From: an uncultured Celeribacter sp.
GTDB taxonomy: Bacteria > Pseudomonadota > Alphaproteobacteria > Rhodobacterales > Rhodobacteraceae
Direction of reading: 5' to 3'
NCBI RefSeq assembly: GCF_963676475.1
Contig: NZ_OY781106.1
Span: 806,001 to 870,000, forward strand
Length of the DNA: 64,000 nt
The position numbers were made by a program, and so were the translations under genes. Shown here in pieces: positions 34,104 to 43,114 of this stretch (the stretch's first letter is position 1; the number at the start of each line of letters is the position of its first letter). Under the pieces are notes generated by a model. That model made no database searches and was not told where the DNA came from. It saw nothing but the letters and a program-made list of their open reading frames with translations.

Positions 34104-34847
34104 ATGAGCGACATGAGTCCAGCCACACCCGACGAGGTCATTGCCGGCGGACCGACCCATGTCGCAATGATCATGGATGGCAACGGGCGTTGGGCGCAGT
34201 CGCGGGGCAAACCGCGGCTGTTCGGCCATCACGCAGGCGCCAAGAGGGTCAAGGAGATCGTCCGGGCCTGTCCCGATCTCGGCGTCAAATACCTGACGAT
34301 CTTTGCCTTCTCGACCGAGAACTGGAAACGCACCCAGACCGAGGTCTCCGGCCTCATGGGGCTGTTTCGCCGCTACATCCAAAACGAGATGAAGGGCCTT
34401 GTGACCGAGGGCGTGCGGGTGCGCTTTATCGGCGACCGGCTGCGGCTCGACAAGAAACTGATCGCTTTGATGGACGATCTGGAAGAGGTCACCAAAGAGA
34501 ACACCAAGGTGCATCTCACCATCGCGATCAACTATGGTGGGCGCGATGAGGTGTCGCGGGCTGTGAAAGATCTGGCCTGTGACGTGGCACGCGGCGAATT
34601 GGACCCGGAGACGGTCGATGAGACCACGCTCACACGCTACCTCGACACCAAAGTGTTGCCGGACCCCGATCTGGTGATCCGCACCTCGGGCGAGGCGCGG
34701 ATTTCGAACTTTCTTTTGTGGCAATCCGCCTATGCCGAATATGAATTCATCGACACGCTCTGGCCGGATTTCACCGCAGAGGTCTTTGCCGAATGCGTGT
34801 CCCGCTATGCCGGACGCGACCGTCGGTTTGGCGGGGTGAAAAAGTGA
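34104..34847 (+). CDS. uppS: Undecaprenyl diphosphate synthase (cis-prenyltransferase)
   Basis: UppS makes the C55 lipid carrier for peptidoglycan and LPS by adding eight isopentenyl units. The 247-residue protein has the motif HVAMIMDGNGRWAQSRG with the catalytic Asp, the FAFSTENWKR motif, and the signature DLVIRTSGEARISNFLLWQ. GAGAGG lies just before the chosen ATG. Its stop overlaps the GTG of cdsA (GTGA). Confidence 0.94.
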   Translation: MSDMSPATPDEVIAGGPTHVAMIMDGNGRWAQSRGKPRLFGHHAGAKRVKEIVRACPDLGVKYLTIFAFSTENWKRTQTEVSGLMGLFRRYIQNEMKGLVTEGVRVRFIGDRLRLDKKLIALMDDLEEVTKENTKVHLTIAINYGGRDEVSRAVKDLACDVARGELDPETVDETTLTRYLDTKVLPDPDLVIRTSGEARISNFLLWQSAYAEYEFIDTLWPDFTAEVFAECVSRYAGRDRRFGGVKK

Positions 34848-35536
34848 CCGCGAAGATATCAAAAAACGGCAAATGGCGCGATCTGATGCCGCGACTTCTG
34901 TCGGCTGTCGTCATGGTGGCTGTGGGGCTTGGCGCCGTGCTGTCCTCGCATCTCGCGTTCACGGCTTTGGTCGTCGTGGTCGGCTGTGTCGGGCTTTGGG
35001 AGCTTTGGCGCATGCGTCAGGTGAAACTGGCCGCTTCGGGCCTGAACTCCGCAGACAGCCTCAACCTCGCTGCCTATCTCGCTGTTCTGGTCCTAGGCTG
35101 TCTCGGCCTCATCACGCTCTCGGCCGAAGGCGGCCGCGCGCTTTTGCTCTATGTCATCGGCCTTGTGGTGGTCACCGACAGTATGGGCTATCTGGTCGGC
35201 AAAACCTTGGGCGGCCCGAAATTTTGGGCCCGGATCAGCCCGAACAAGACATGGTCCGGCGTCTTGGGCGGCTGGGTCGGGGCAGGGGTTCTGGCCTATT
35301 TCTGCCACCCCTTCATGCCCGAGGGCTTCGTGCGCCTGTGGTTCTTTGTGACCTCCTCGATGGTGCTGTCCTTCGCCTCGCAACTGGGCGATATGGCGGA
35401 AAGCGGGCTGAAACGCCGGATGGGGGTCAAGGACAGTTCCAACATCATCCCCGGCCACGGCGGCGTGCTCGACCGCTTCGACGCGCTCTTGGCCTTAGGC
35501 GCACTGGCCTATGTGCTCAATGTGATTTTCGGCTGA
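34844..35536 (+). CDS. cdsA: Phosphatidate cytidylyltransferase
   Basis: CdsA makes CDP-diacylglycerol from phosphatidate and CTP at the membrane. The 230-residue protein begins at a GTG overlapping the uppS stop, has several transmembrane helices, and ends with the signature GVKDSSNIIPGHGGVLDRFD. It is shorter than the 285-residue Escherichia coli enzyme but normal for alphaproteobacteria. Confidence 0.92.
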   Translation: MTAKISKNGKWRDLMPRLLSAVVMVAVGLGAVLSSHLAFTALVVVVGCVGLWELWRMRQVKLAASGLNSADSLNLAAYLAVLVLGCLGLITLSAEGGRALLLYVIGLVVVTDSMGYLVGKTLGGPKFWARISPNKTWSGVLGGWVGAGVLAYFCHPFMPEGFVRLWFFVTSSMVLSFASQLGDMAESGLKRRMGVKDSSNIIPGHGGVLDRFDALLALGALAYVLNVIFG

Positions 35537-35543
35537 GGCAGAT

Positions 35544-36728
35544 ATGCGACGCATTTCCATTTTCGGCGCGACGGGCTCCATCGGGCAATCGACCATCGAC
35601 CTGATCCGTCGGGATCGCGCCGCCTATGACGTTGTGGCCCTTACAGGCGGCGGCAATATCGAGCTTTTGGCGAAAGATGCCATCGACCTCGGCGCGAAAG
35701 TGGCGGTCACCGCCTATGAGGATCGCCTCGGGGACCTCAAATCCGCGCTGTCCGGCACCGGCATTCAGGCCGCCTCGGGGGAACATGCGCTGATCGAGGC
35801 GGCGGATCGCGAGGCCGATTGGATCATGTCGGCCATCGTCGGCTCCGCAGGCCTCGCGCCGGGACTTCATGCGCTGCGCCACGGCACCACGCTGGCGCTG
35901 GCGAATAAGGAAAGCCTTGTGACCGCCGGGCCGCTTTTGATGCAATCCGCCCAAAGCCATGGCGCGCGGGTTTTGCCCGTCGACAGCGAACATTCCGCCG
36001 TCTTCCAAGGCCTTGTGGGTGAGGATCAAGCGGAGGTCGAGCGCGTCATCATCACCGCCTCAGGCGGGCCGTTCCGCGATTGGTCTTTGGACCAGTTGGA
36101 AGGTGCGACACTGGCGCAGGCCTGCAAACACCCGTCTTGGGACATGGGCCAGCGGATCACGATCGACAGCGCCTCGATGTTCAACAAGGCGCTCGAAATC
36201 ATTGAGACCAAAGAATATTTCGGGTTTTCTCCCAATCAGATCGAAGTCTTGGTCCATCCAGGTTCCTACGTCCACGCCCTTGTGGGCTTTCGCGACGGGG
36301 CGCTCATGGCCCATCTCGGCGCGCCCGATATGCGTCACGCCATCGGCTATGCGCTGCACTGGCCCGAGCGGCGCGATTTGCCAGTGGACCGGCTGGACCT
36401 CGCGAAAGTCGGCCAGCTTCGGTTCGAGGCGCCCGATGAGACCCGTTTCCCGCCGCTGCGCCTCGCGCGCGAGGTGATGGAGATGGGCGGGCTGGCAGGG
36501 AGCGTGTTCAATGCCGCGAAAGAGGCCGCTTTGGACCTTTTCATCGCCCAAAAGATCGGATTTCTCGACATGGCGCGCCTCACCGAAGAGGTGCTCAATC
36601 AGATGTCAACGGATGTGAGCCAAGCTGCAACCAACATGAGCTTGGACACGGTGATCGCAGCCGATAAAGAAGCGCGGGCGCGTGTGATGGCGCTGCAACC
36701 CAATAAGGACGATCTCGAATGGATGTAA
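35544..36728 (+). CDS. dxr: 1-deoxy-D-xylulose 5-phosphate reductoisomerase
   Basis: Dxr converts DXP to 2-C-methylerythritol 4-phosphate with NADPH, the first committed step of the MEP isoprenoid pathway. The 394-residue protein has the NADPH-binding GATGSIGQSTIDLI, the LALANKESLVTAG stretch, the catalytic region VLPVDSEHSAVFQ, and the GGPFRDWS loop that closes over substrate (and over fosmidomycin). Its product feeds uppS two genes upstream. Its last codons overlap rseP by ten bases. Confidence 0.94.
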   Translation: MRRISIFGATGSIGQSTIDLIRRDRAAYDVVALTGGGNIELLAKDAIDLGAKVAVTAYEDRLGDLKSALSGTGIQAASGEHALIEAADREADWIMSAIVGSAGLAPGLHALRHGTTLALANKESLVTAGPLLMQSAQSHGARVLPVDSEHSAVFQGLVGEDQAEVERVIITASGGPFRDWSLDQLEGATLAQACKHPSWDMGQRITIDSASMFNKALEIIETKEYFGFSPNQIEVLVHPGSYVHALVGFRDGALMAHLGAPDMRHAIGYALHWPERRDLPVDRLDLAKVGQLRFEAPDETRFPPLRLAREVMEMGGLAGSVFNAAKEAALDLFIAQKIGFLDMARLTEEVLNQMSTDVSQAATNMSLDTVIAADKEARARVMALQPNKDDLEWM

Positions 36729-38077
36729 CCAGCCTTCTCAGCAGCCTTGGCGGTACGGCCTTTACGCTGGTGTTTTTCATTGTCGCCCTGTCGATCATCG
36801 TCACGGTGCATGAATATGGTCATTACATCGTCGGGCGCTGGTCGGGGATCCGGGCGGATGTCTTTTCTCTGGGTTTCGGCAAACCGCTCTGGCAGCGCAC
36901 CGACAAACGCGGCACGGTCTGGCAGATCGCGGCGCTGCCTTTCGGCGGCTACGTGAAATTCGCAGGCGACGCCAATGTGGCCTCAGCACCCGACGCCCAT
37001 GCGGTCGAGGGCATGAGCCCGGAAGAAGCCCGCCACACCATGCCGGGTGCGCCTTTGTGGGCCCGCACCGCGACGGTGGCCGCAGGGCCGATCTTCAATT
37101 TCATCTTTTCGTTCATCGTCTTCACCATCTTTGTGTTGATCGCCGGCAAGGCCTCAGAGACGCTGATCGTCGATGAGATCGCGCCTGTGCCCTATGAAGT
37201 CGGCCTGATGCCGGACGATGAAATTCGGGCCATCTCGGGGCAGGACATGCCCGAGCCTGGGGAGCTTTTGAGCTTTCTTCAAGACCTGCCGGGGGCGGAG
37301 ACCCTGTCCTATACCGTGTTGCGGGGCGGCCAGGAGATGGACGTCGAGGGGCCGTTTCCTTATCCGGTGATTGTCGCCGCCGTCTCGCCGAAATCCGCCG
37401 CACGCGATGCGGGGATCAAGACCGGCGATGTGATCACCCGGATCGACGGCACCCCGATCAATACGTTCTGGGACCTTCAGGACTATGTCGCAAGCCGTGA
37501 TGGCGCGGAAATGACGCTGACCGTCTGGCGCCCGAATGGCGAGACCGCTTCCGAGGGGGGCGAGACATTCGAGACCACCTTGGAGCCGCGTCGCCGCGAT
37601 CTTCCGACCGACGATGGCGGGTTCGAGACGCGTTGGCTGATCGGCATCACCGGCGGGCTGTTGTTCTCTGTCGGCACCGAACCGGTTGGCCTCGGTGCTG
37701 CCCTTTTGGCGGGCATCCAAGGCGTGTGGCAGATCATCACCATGTCGCTGTCGGGCATGGCGCATATGATCACAGGCGCGATTTCGGCCTGTAACCTCTC
37801 CGGCCCCGTGGGCATTGCCGAGGTGGTGTCGACCTCGGCCTCCGATGGTGTGTCGAGTTTCCTGTCTACTGTGGCGCTTCTCTCCACCGCGATCGGGCTC
37901 ATGAACCTCTTCCCGATCCCCGTTCTCGATGGTGGGCATCTGGTGTTCTACGCCTATGAGGCGGTGCGGGGCAAACCTCTGCCGGATCGGGCGGTGAATG
38001 TGATGATGACCATCGGTTTGGCCGTGATCCTGGGCTTTATGGTGCTGGGGCTGGGCTCGGATCTGTTCTGTAAATAA
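36719..38077 (+). CDS. rseP: Site-2 metalloprotease RseP
   Basis: RseP cleaves membrane-bound anti-sigma factors and signal peptide remnants within the membrane. The 452-residue protein has the zinc site HEYGH in its first transmembrane helix, a central PDZ region (about 170-285; PKSAARDAGIKTGDVITRID), the LDG motif NLFPIPVLDGGHL and a C-terminal helix. It is placed between dxr and bamA as in most proteobacteria. Confidence 0.93.
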   Translation: MDVTSLLSSLGGTAFTLVFFIVALSIIVTVHEYGHYIVGRWSGIRADVFSLGFGKPLWQRTDKRGTVWQIAALPFGGYVKFAGDANVASAPDAHAVEGMSPEEARHTMPGAPLWARTATVAAGPIFNFIFSFIVFTIFVLIAGKASETLIVDEIAPVPYEVGLMPDDEIRAISGQDMPEPGELLSFLQDLPGAETLSYTVLRGGQEMDVEGPFPYPVIVAAVSPKSAARDAGIKTGDVITRIDGTPINTFWDLQDYVASRDGAEMTLTVWRPNGETASEGGETFETTLEPRRRDLPTDDGGFETRWLIGITGGLLFSVGTEPVGLGAALLAGIQGVWQIITMSLSGMAHMITGAISACNLSGPVGIAEVVSTSASDGVSSFLSTVALLSTAIGLMNLFPIPVLDGGHLVFYAYEAVRGKPLPDRAVNVMMTIGLAVILGFMVLGLGSDLFCK

Positions 38078-38260
38078 AGCGGGTCGTTTTGCGGGATTGT
38101 CGCTGAAACCACTAAGACTTTTTCCGGAAGTCCACGCCTTTCGTCCAAATCTCGCCACAATCAAAGCGTATCTCCTAGAACCAGAGCGGTCGGCTTTTTG
38201 CGGACCGCAGAGGGTATGTGTGGCAGGGCAAACCTGCCGATGACTGAGGAGGGCCTCGAG

Positions 38261-38392
38261 ATGACCGCAATCCGTGCAGGATACCAAAGCCTGTCGCAAT
38301 TGGCCGATCTCAACTGGGATCGTTTGCTCTATGCCGCGACCATTATTGTGGCGCTCGTTACAGGGTCCTTTTTCGGACAGCTTTTCCTCTGA
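38261..38392 (+). CDS. Small membrane protein (43 residues)
   Basis: Read from the ATG at 38261 with GGAGG nine bases upstream: MTAIRAGYQSLSQLADLNWD, then one transmembrane helix (LLYAATIIVALVTGSFFGQL). A longer frame from 38198 has no ribosome binding site. The layout (short amphipathic N-terminus with SLSQ/SQ, acidic hinge, single helix) resembles the 40-residue protein at 52657, so both may belong to one family of tiny membrane proteins. Two hairpins lie upstream (38187-38209 and 38222-38239). The function is unknown. Confidence 0.55.
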   Translation: MTAIRAGYQSLSQLADLNWDRLLYAATIIVALVTGSFFGQLFL

Positions 38393-38584
38393 ACGCAACG
38401 TCTCAGGCCTCAGAAATCCCCCTTAAATGTGCGATGACGAAGCGCGCGAAACGCGCACAAGTGCGGCCTGAAAAACGCAAGGCGGAAATCCGCTAAATTC
38501 GGAAGACCCCCAACAGGTTGGGCTTTCGCTTTCGGCGAGGGCCTTTATGCTGTGTCCCGAAAGGCTTTTTGTCGCGGTTCGCTT

Positions 38585-38613
38585 TTGACAAGGCGCGGCA
38601 TTGCCGTTACTCA
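38585..38613 (+). promoter_or_regulatory. Possible promoter of bamA
   Basis: A perfect -35 TTGACA (38585-38590) is followed at 17 bases by a weak -10, TACTCA. It lies 36 bases before the bamA start. A GGAACTT motif nearby (38618-38624) resembles the -35 of envelope-stress (RpoE-type) promoters, but no matching -10 was found. Confidence 0.35.
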
Positions 38614-38648
38614 GCTAGGAACTTCTGGGGAATTTCGAGAAAGCAGCC

Positions 38649-41003
38649 ATGTTGTCATTGAATCAACGTTCGATCCGCGTGAAACCACGTCTCGTAGCGC
38701 GCGCATTTGCGCTGTCTTTTGCGGCTTTCGCAGTCACATCCGTCTCTTATACCGCATTTCCTGCACCCGCTGCGGCGCAATCCTTTAATTTCACCAATGT
38801 GGTGGTCGAGGGCGCTCAGCGGATTTCGGCGGGCACCATCCTGTCCTACGCGGGAATCACGCGCGGCCAGACGGTGTCCGGCGGTGAATTGAACGATGCC
38901 TACCAGAACGTCCTGGCCACCGGACTGTTCGAGACGGTCGAATTCACCCCGCGTGGCAACACGCTTGTGATCAAGGTGGCCGAATTCCCGGTCGTTTCGC
39001 GCATTTCCATCGAAGGCAACCGCAAGGTCAGCGACGACGCCCTGATGCCCGCGCTCACCACCAAGGTCCGCCAAGTCTATTCGCCGTCCGATGCAGAGGC
39101 CGACGCCGCAACGCTCACGCAGATTTACGAGACCAAAGGCCAACTCGTTGCGACCGTGACGCCAAAGATCATCCGCCGCTCCGACAACCGCGTCGACGTG
39201 GTGTTCGAGGTGACCGAGGGCAAGGGTGTCGAGATCGAACGGCTGAGCTTTGTCGGCAACCGCGAATATTCGGATTCGCGCCTGCGTCGTGTGCTTGAGA
39301 CCAAACAGGCGGGTGCGCTGCGCTTTATCATCGGACGCGACACCTACACAGAGGATCGGCTCCAGTTCGATCGGCGCGTGCTGACCGATTTCTACACCTC
39401 GCGCGGCTATGTCGATTTTCAGGTGCTGAACGTCGCCGCCGAGTTCTCGCGCGAGCGCAACGCCTATTTCCTGACGTTCAACGTGCGCGAAGGTCAGAAA
39501 TACGATTTTGGCAAGATCACGGTGTCCTCCGAGATGGAGGGCGTAGATGCGGCGGACTTCGCCAAGGTGACCAATATCCGTGCGGGGCAAACCTATTCGC
39601 CCTTGGCCGTAGACAATATGATCGACCGGCTCGAAACGCTGGCGCTGAAAAAAGGCATCGACTTTTTGCGGGCGGAGCCGCGCGTGACGCGCAACCCGCG
39701 CACGCAGACGCTCGACATCGACTTCGTTCTGGTCCGCGGGCCGCGCATCTTTGTGGAACGCATCGACATCGAGGGCAATGCCACGACGCTCGACCGCGTG
39801 GTGCGTCAAAAATTCAAAACCGTTGAAGGCGACCCGTTCAACCCGCGCGAAATTCGGGCCGCCGCCGACCGTATCCGGGCGCTCGGGTTCTTCTCGAATG
39901 CCGATGTGAACACGCGTCAGGGGTCCGGGCCCGATCAGATGATCGTCGATGTGAATGTGACCGAAAAACCGACCGGCTCTTTCACCTTTGGCGGCAACTA
40001 TTCCGTGTCCGAAGGTGCCAACCTGATCGCGTCCTTCAGCGAGGACAACTTTTTGGGCCGCGGCCAGCGCCTGTCCTTCAGCCTGACGACCGACATCGAC
40101 GATGGCAGCCTGTCCTTCAACTTCGTCGAGCCGGCGTTCCTGGGGCGCGATGTCGCCTTTGGCCTGAGCGCGGGTCTCGGGACTTCGCAGCCGTCTTATG
40201 CCGAACATGAGCTGCGCCGCGCCTATATTTCGCCGCGCCTGACCTTCCCGGTGTCGGAAAACGGATCGCTCTCGGTAAACTATCGCGGTGAGCTTTCCGA
40301 AACCGTCGAAGACAGCGATTATGTGGAGGCTGGCTACAGCTACCCGGTGCAAATCCAGACCAACATCGACGAAGGCCGCATCGCGAGCCATTCGCTGGGA
40401 TATACCTACAGCTACGACACCCGTCGCAACGGGTTGAATCCGAATGCGGGTATGTTGTTCAAATTCGGTCAGGATTACGCCGGGCTGATCGGTGGGGATG
40501 CGGATTACATCAAGACCTCCGCTGAATTGACCGGCGAAATGAAAGTCTGGAACGAAGAGGTGACCCTGCGCGCCACCCTCGAAGGCGGCGTGATTGACGC
40601 CGATGGCGACAGCCGTGTTTCCGAGCGCTATTTCAACAGCACCTCGATCATGCGCGGCTTTGAGCCCGGCGGCATCGGTCCGCGCTCCGAGACCAACGAT
40701 CTGGCGCTGGGGGGCAACATGTATGCCGTGGCGCGTATGGAGGCGAATTTCCCTCTGGGTCTGCCCGAGGAATACGGTCTTTCCGGGGGGCTGTTCTTCG
40801 ACTACGGCTCCGTCTGGGGACTGGATGACACCACGGGGATCATCGCCGGTTCCGACGATCCGAACTGGCGCTCGGTGATTGGCGCGTCTCTGTTTTGGAC
40901 CACGCCTCTGGGGCCGCTGCGCTTCAATTTCACAAAGGCGCTCGACAAGGAAGACTACGACAAGGAGCAGAGCTTCGACCTGACGATTTCGTCGAGCTTC
41001 TGA
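38649..41003 (+). CDS. bamA: Outer membrane protein assembly factor BamA
   Basis: BamA folds and inserts outer membrane beta-barrel proteins. The 784-residue precursor has a signal peptide (ending PAAAQS), five POTRA domains (about 45-430) and a 16-strand barrel. The conserved loop-6 motif appears as IMRGFEPGGIGPR and the protein ends in phenylalanine (TISSSF), the usual signal for BAM recognition. It lies between rseP and skp, with the small membrane protein gene in the rseP-bamA gap. Confidence 0.95.
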   Translation: MLSLNQRSIRVKPRLVARAFALSFAAFAVTSVSYTAFPAPAAAQSFNFTNVVVEGAQRISAGTILSYAGITRGQTVSGGELNDAYQNVLATGLFETVEFTPRGNTLVIKVAEFPVVSRISIEGNRKVSDDALMPALTTKVRQVYSPSDAEADAATLTQIYETKGQLVATVTPKIIRRSDNRVDVVFEVTEGKGVEIERLSFVGNREYSDSRLRRVLETKQAGALRFIIGRDTYTEDRLQFDRRVLTDFYTSRGYVDFQVLNVAAEFSRERNAYFLTFNVREGQKYDFGKITVSSEMEGVDAADFAKVTNIRAGQTYSPLAVDNMIDRLETLALKKGIDFLRAEPRVTRNPRTQTLDIDFVLVRGPRIFVERIDIEGNATTLDRVVRQKFKTVEGDPFNPREIRAAADRIRALGFFSNADVNTRQGSGPDQMIVDVNVTEKPTGSFTFGGNYSVSEGANLIASFSEDNFLGRGQRLSFSLTTDIDDGSLSFNFVEPAFLGRDVAFGLSAGLGTSQPSYAEHELRRAYISPRLTFPVSENGSLSVNYRGELSETVEDSDYVEAGYSYPVQIQTNIDEGRIASHSLGYTYSYDTRRNGLNPNAGMLFKFGQDYAGLIGGDADYIKTSAELTGEMKVWNEEVTLRATLEGGVIDADGDSRVSERYFNSTSIMRGFEPGGIGPRSETNDLALGGNMYAVARMEANFPLGLPEEYGLSGGLFFDYGSVWGLDDTTGIIAGSDDPNWRSVIGASLFWTTPLGPLRFNFTKALDKEDYDKEQSFDLTISSSF

Positions 41004-41004
41004 G

Positions 41005-41667
41005 ATGTCGCTTTTGCGTCCCCTTTGGATCGCAGGCCTGTTCAGCCTCTGTGCGGCAGGCCTGTCGGCGCAGGATCTGGCCCAAAACCAGCAACAGGAT
41101 CAGGCAACGCCACAAGACGCGTCGCCTGCAAATCAGAATGGCGCGCGCGTCTCTGACCCGAAGCTGGTGTTTCCGGTCCTCGTCTTTGACCGCAGCCGTG
41201 TTCTGAACCAAAGTCAGGTTGGTGCAGCGCTTGAAAGCCGCATCAATGACGCGCGTGCGGCACTTTTGGTGGAAAACGACCAGATTTACGCCGACCTCGA
41301 AGCCGAAGAGCAACAGATTTCCGACGAGAAAGCCTCCATGGGCGAGGCCGAGTTCAGGGCCCGCGCGCAGGCGTTTGACGACAAGGTGACAGAGGTGCGC
41401 CAGCGTCAGGACGAAAAAGCCCGCGACATTCAGAAGCTTTACGATGATGGCCTTGCCGAGATCGAGCAGGAGATGAACTCCGTTCTGGCCGAGATTGCCC
41501 GCGATTTGGGGGCGGTTGTGGTGTTTGAACGCAATCAGGTCTATCTCATGAGCGGTGCGATCGACATCTCCCGGATTGCTATTGAAAAACTCGATGAGCA
41601 ACAGGCGGAGGCAGACCAATCCGCCACTTCCGAGGACTCGGAGCCGGTGTCGCCAGCTCAGGAGTGA
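41005..41667 (+). CDS. skp: OmpH/Skp-family periplasmic chaperone
   Basis: Skp holds unfolded outer membrane proteins in the periplasm on their way to BamA. The 220-residue protein has a signal peptide, a glutamine-rich spacer, the typical opening VLVFDRSRVLNQSQVG, a long coiled coil (about 75-165, LEAEEQQISDEKASMGEAEF) and the closing VVFERNQVYLMSGAIDIS. The extended N- and C-terminal tails are longer than in Escherichia coli Skp. It starts one base after the bamA stop. Confidence 0.88.
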   Translation: MSLLRPLWIAGLFSLCAAGLSAQDLAQNQQQDQATPQDASPANQNGARVSDPKLVFPVLVFDRSRVLNQSQVGAALESRINDARAALLVENDQIYADLEAEEQQISDEKASMGEAEFRARAQAFDDKVTEVRQRQDEKARDIQKLYDDGLAEIEQEMNSVLAEIARDLGAVVVFERNQVYLMSGAIDISRIAIEKLDEQQAEADQSATSEDSEPVSPAQE

Positions 41668-41828
41668 GGCTTTGCCGCGCTTGTCACATCGAATGGCGGT
41701 TGATAGGAAGGTGGCCAGACATTTTGTCCCCCGGATCGTCATGGGGGGCTCTGGACTCTATGGCGCTGGCGCACCATAGGACCGCACTCAAAAAGACCAA
41801 GAAGACCATAAAGGCCGAGGGACAAGAC

Positions 41829-42296
41829 ATGACCGAGACCACGAAACCGACCGTTGCCGACATCGACCTGATCCAGCGCATCCTGCCGCATCGTTATCCG
41901 TTTTTGCTGGTGGACCGCGTGGTGGACATCGTCTGCCCCGAAAGCTGCACCGGCATCAAGAATGTGACCTATAACGAACCGCATTTTCAGGGCCATTTCC
42001 CGGGCGAGCCCGTGATGCCCGGCGTCACCATCGTCGAAGCCATGGCACAGACGGCGGCGGTCATGGTCGGCGTCCACATGGACCTGGCGGATAAGGAATT
42101 CAACGTCTATTTCATGAACATCGACGGCGTGAAATTCCGCCGCAAAGTGGTGCCCGGCGACCAATTGAAAATGCATGTCACGGTGAAACGCGGCGGCGGC
42201 AAGGTCTGGAAATTCGACGGTCGCGCCGAAGTCGATGGCGAATTGGCCTGTCAGGCCGAATTCACCGCGATGATGGATCTGACGCCGAAATCCTGA
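41829..42296 (+). CDS. fabZ: 3-hydroxyacyl-ACP dehydratase FabZ
   Basis: FabZ dehydrates 3-hydroxyacyl-ACP in fatty acid synthesis and competes with LpxA/LpxD for substrate. The 155-residue hot-dog-fold protein has LPHRYPFLLVDRV and the catalytic segment HFQGHFPGEPVMPGVTIVEA with His and Glu. The ATG at 41829 has GAGGG upstream; the frame is open 55 codons further but that part is unrelated to the family. lpxD, often found just before fabZ, is absent here. Confidence 0.94.
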   Translation: MTETTKPTVADIDLIQRILPHRYPFLLVDRVVDIVCPESCTGIKNVTYNEPHFQGHFPGEPVMPGVTIVEAMAQTAAVMVGVHMDLADKEFNVYFMNIDGVKFRRKVVPGDQLKMHVTVKRGGGKVWKFDGRAEVDGELACQAEFTAMMDLTPKS

Positions 42297-42309
42297 GAGG
42301 ATTGACACG

Positions 42310-43110
42310 ATGAGCACAATTGATCCGAGCGCCAAAATCCACCCGTCTTCGGTGATCGAAGAGGGCGCGGTCATCGGCGCGGGCTGTGAGATTGGCCCGT
42401 TCTGCCTTGTCGGCCCGAAGGTGCGTCTTGCGGATCGTGTGACGCTCAAATCACATGTCGTGGTGACCGGTGACACGGAGATCGGCGAGGACACGGTGGT
42501 GTTCCAATTCGCCTCCATCGGAGAAATCCCGCAGGACCTCAAATTCCGCGGCGAAGAGACCAGGCTGGTCATTGGCAAGCGCAACCGCATCCGCGAATAT
42601 GTGACGATGAACACCGGCACCGAGGGCGGCGGCGGGGTGACCCGCGTCGGCGATGACGGGCTCTTCATGTCGTCCTGTCACGTGGCGCACGATGCCCAGA
42701 TCGGCGACCGGGTGATTTTGGTGAACTCCGTGGCGGTCGCGGGTCATTGCCACATCGAGGACGACGTGATCATCGGCGGTTTGTCGGGCATTCACCAATG
42801 GGTGCGGATCGGGCAGGGCGCCATTGTGGGCGCTTTGTCGATGGTCACCAATGATGTCTTGCCGCATGCTTTGGTGCAGGGGCCGCGCGCCGAGTTGGAC
42901 GGTCTCAACCTTGTGGGCCTCAAACGCAAAGGCGTCGCCCGCGACGACATCAACCAGCTTCGTGCGGCGTTCCAGATGCTCAAACAGGGCGAGGGCGCCT
43001 TCAAAGATCGTGCCGAACGGCTGAAGGATGATTTCAACAGCGATTACGTCGCCCGCATGGTCGATTTCGTCATGAGCGACAGCGACCGCGGCTTTCTGAC
43101 CCCGAAATAG
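42310..43110 (+). CDS. lpxA: UDP-N-acetylglucosamine acyltransferase
   Basis: LpxA attaches a 3-hydroxyacyl chain to the 3-hydroxyl of UDP-GlcNAc, the first step of lipid A synthesis. The 266-residue protein is a left-handed beta-helix of hexapeptide repeats (AVIGAGCEIGPFCLVGPKV) with the catalytic His region SSCHVAHDAQIGD and GGLSGIHQWVRIG, and a helical C-terminus starting at HALVQG. The length is normal. Confidence 0.95.
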   Translation: MSTIDPSAKIHPSSVIEEGAVIGAGCEIGPFCLVGPKVRLADRVTLKSHVVVTGDTEIGEDTVVFQFASIGEIPQDLKFRGEETRLVIGKRNRIREYVTMNTGTEGGGGVTRVGDDGLFMSSCHVAHDAQIGDRVILVNSVAVAGHCHIEDDVIIGGLSGIHQWVRIGQGAIVGALSMVTNDVLPHALVQGPRAELDGLNLVGLKRKGVARDDINQLRAAFQMLKQGEGAFKDRAERLKDDFNSDYVARMVDFVMSDSDRGFLTPK

Positions 43111-43114
43111 CGCC

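Noticed and set aside
38655..40391. A 578-codon open frame antisense to bamA
   Set aside because: BamA is complete and well conserved on the plus strand; the antisense frame has no family features.
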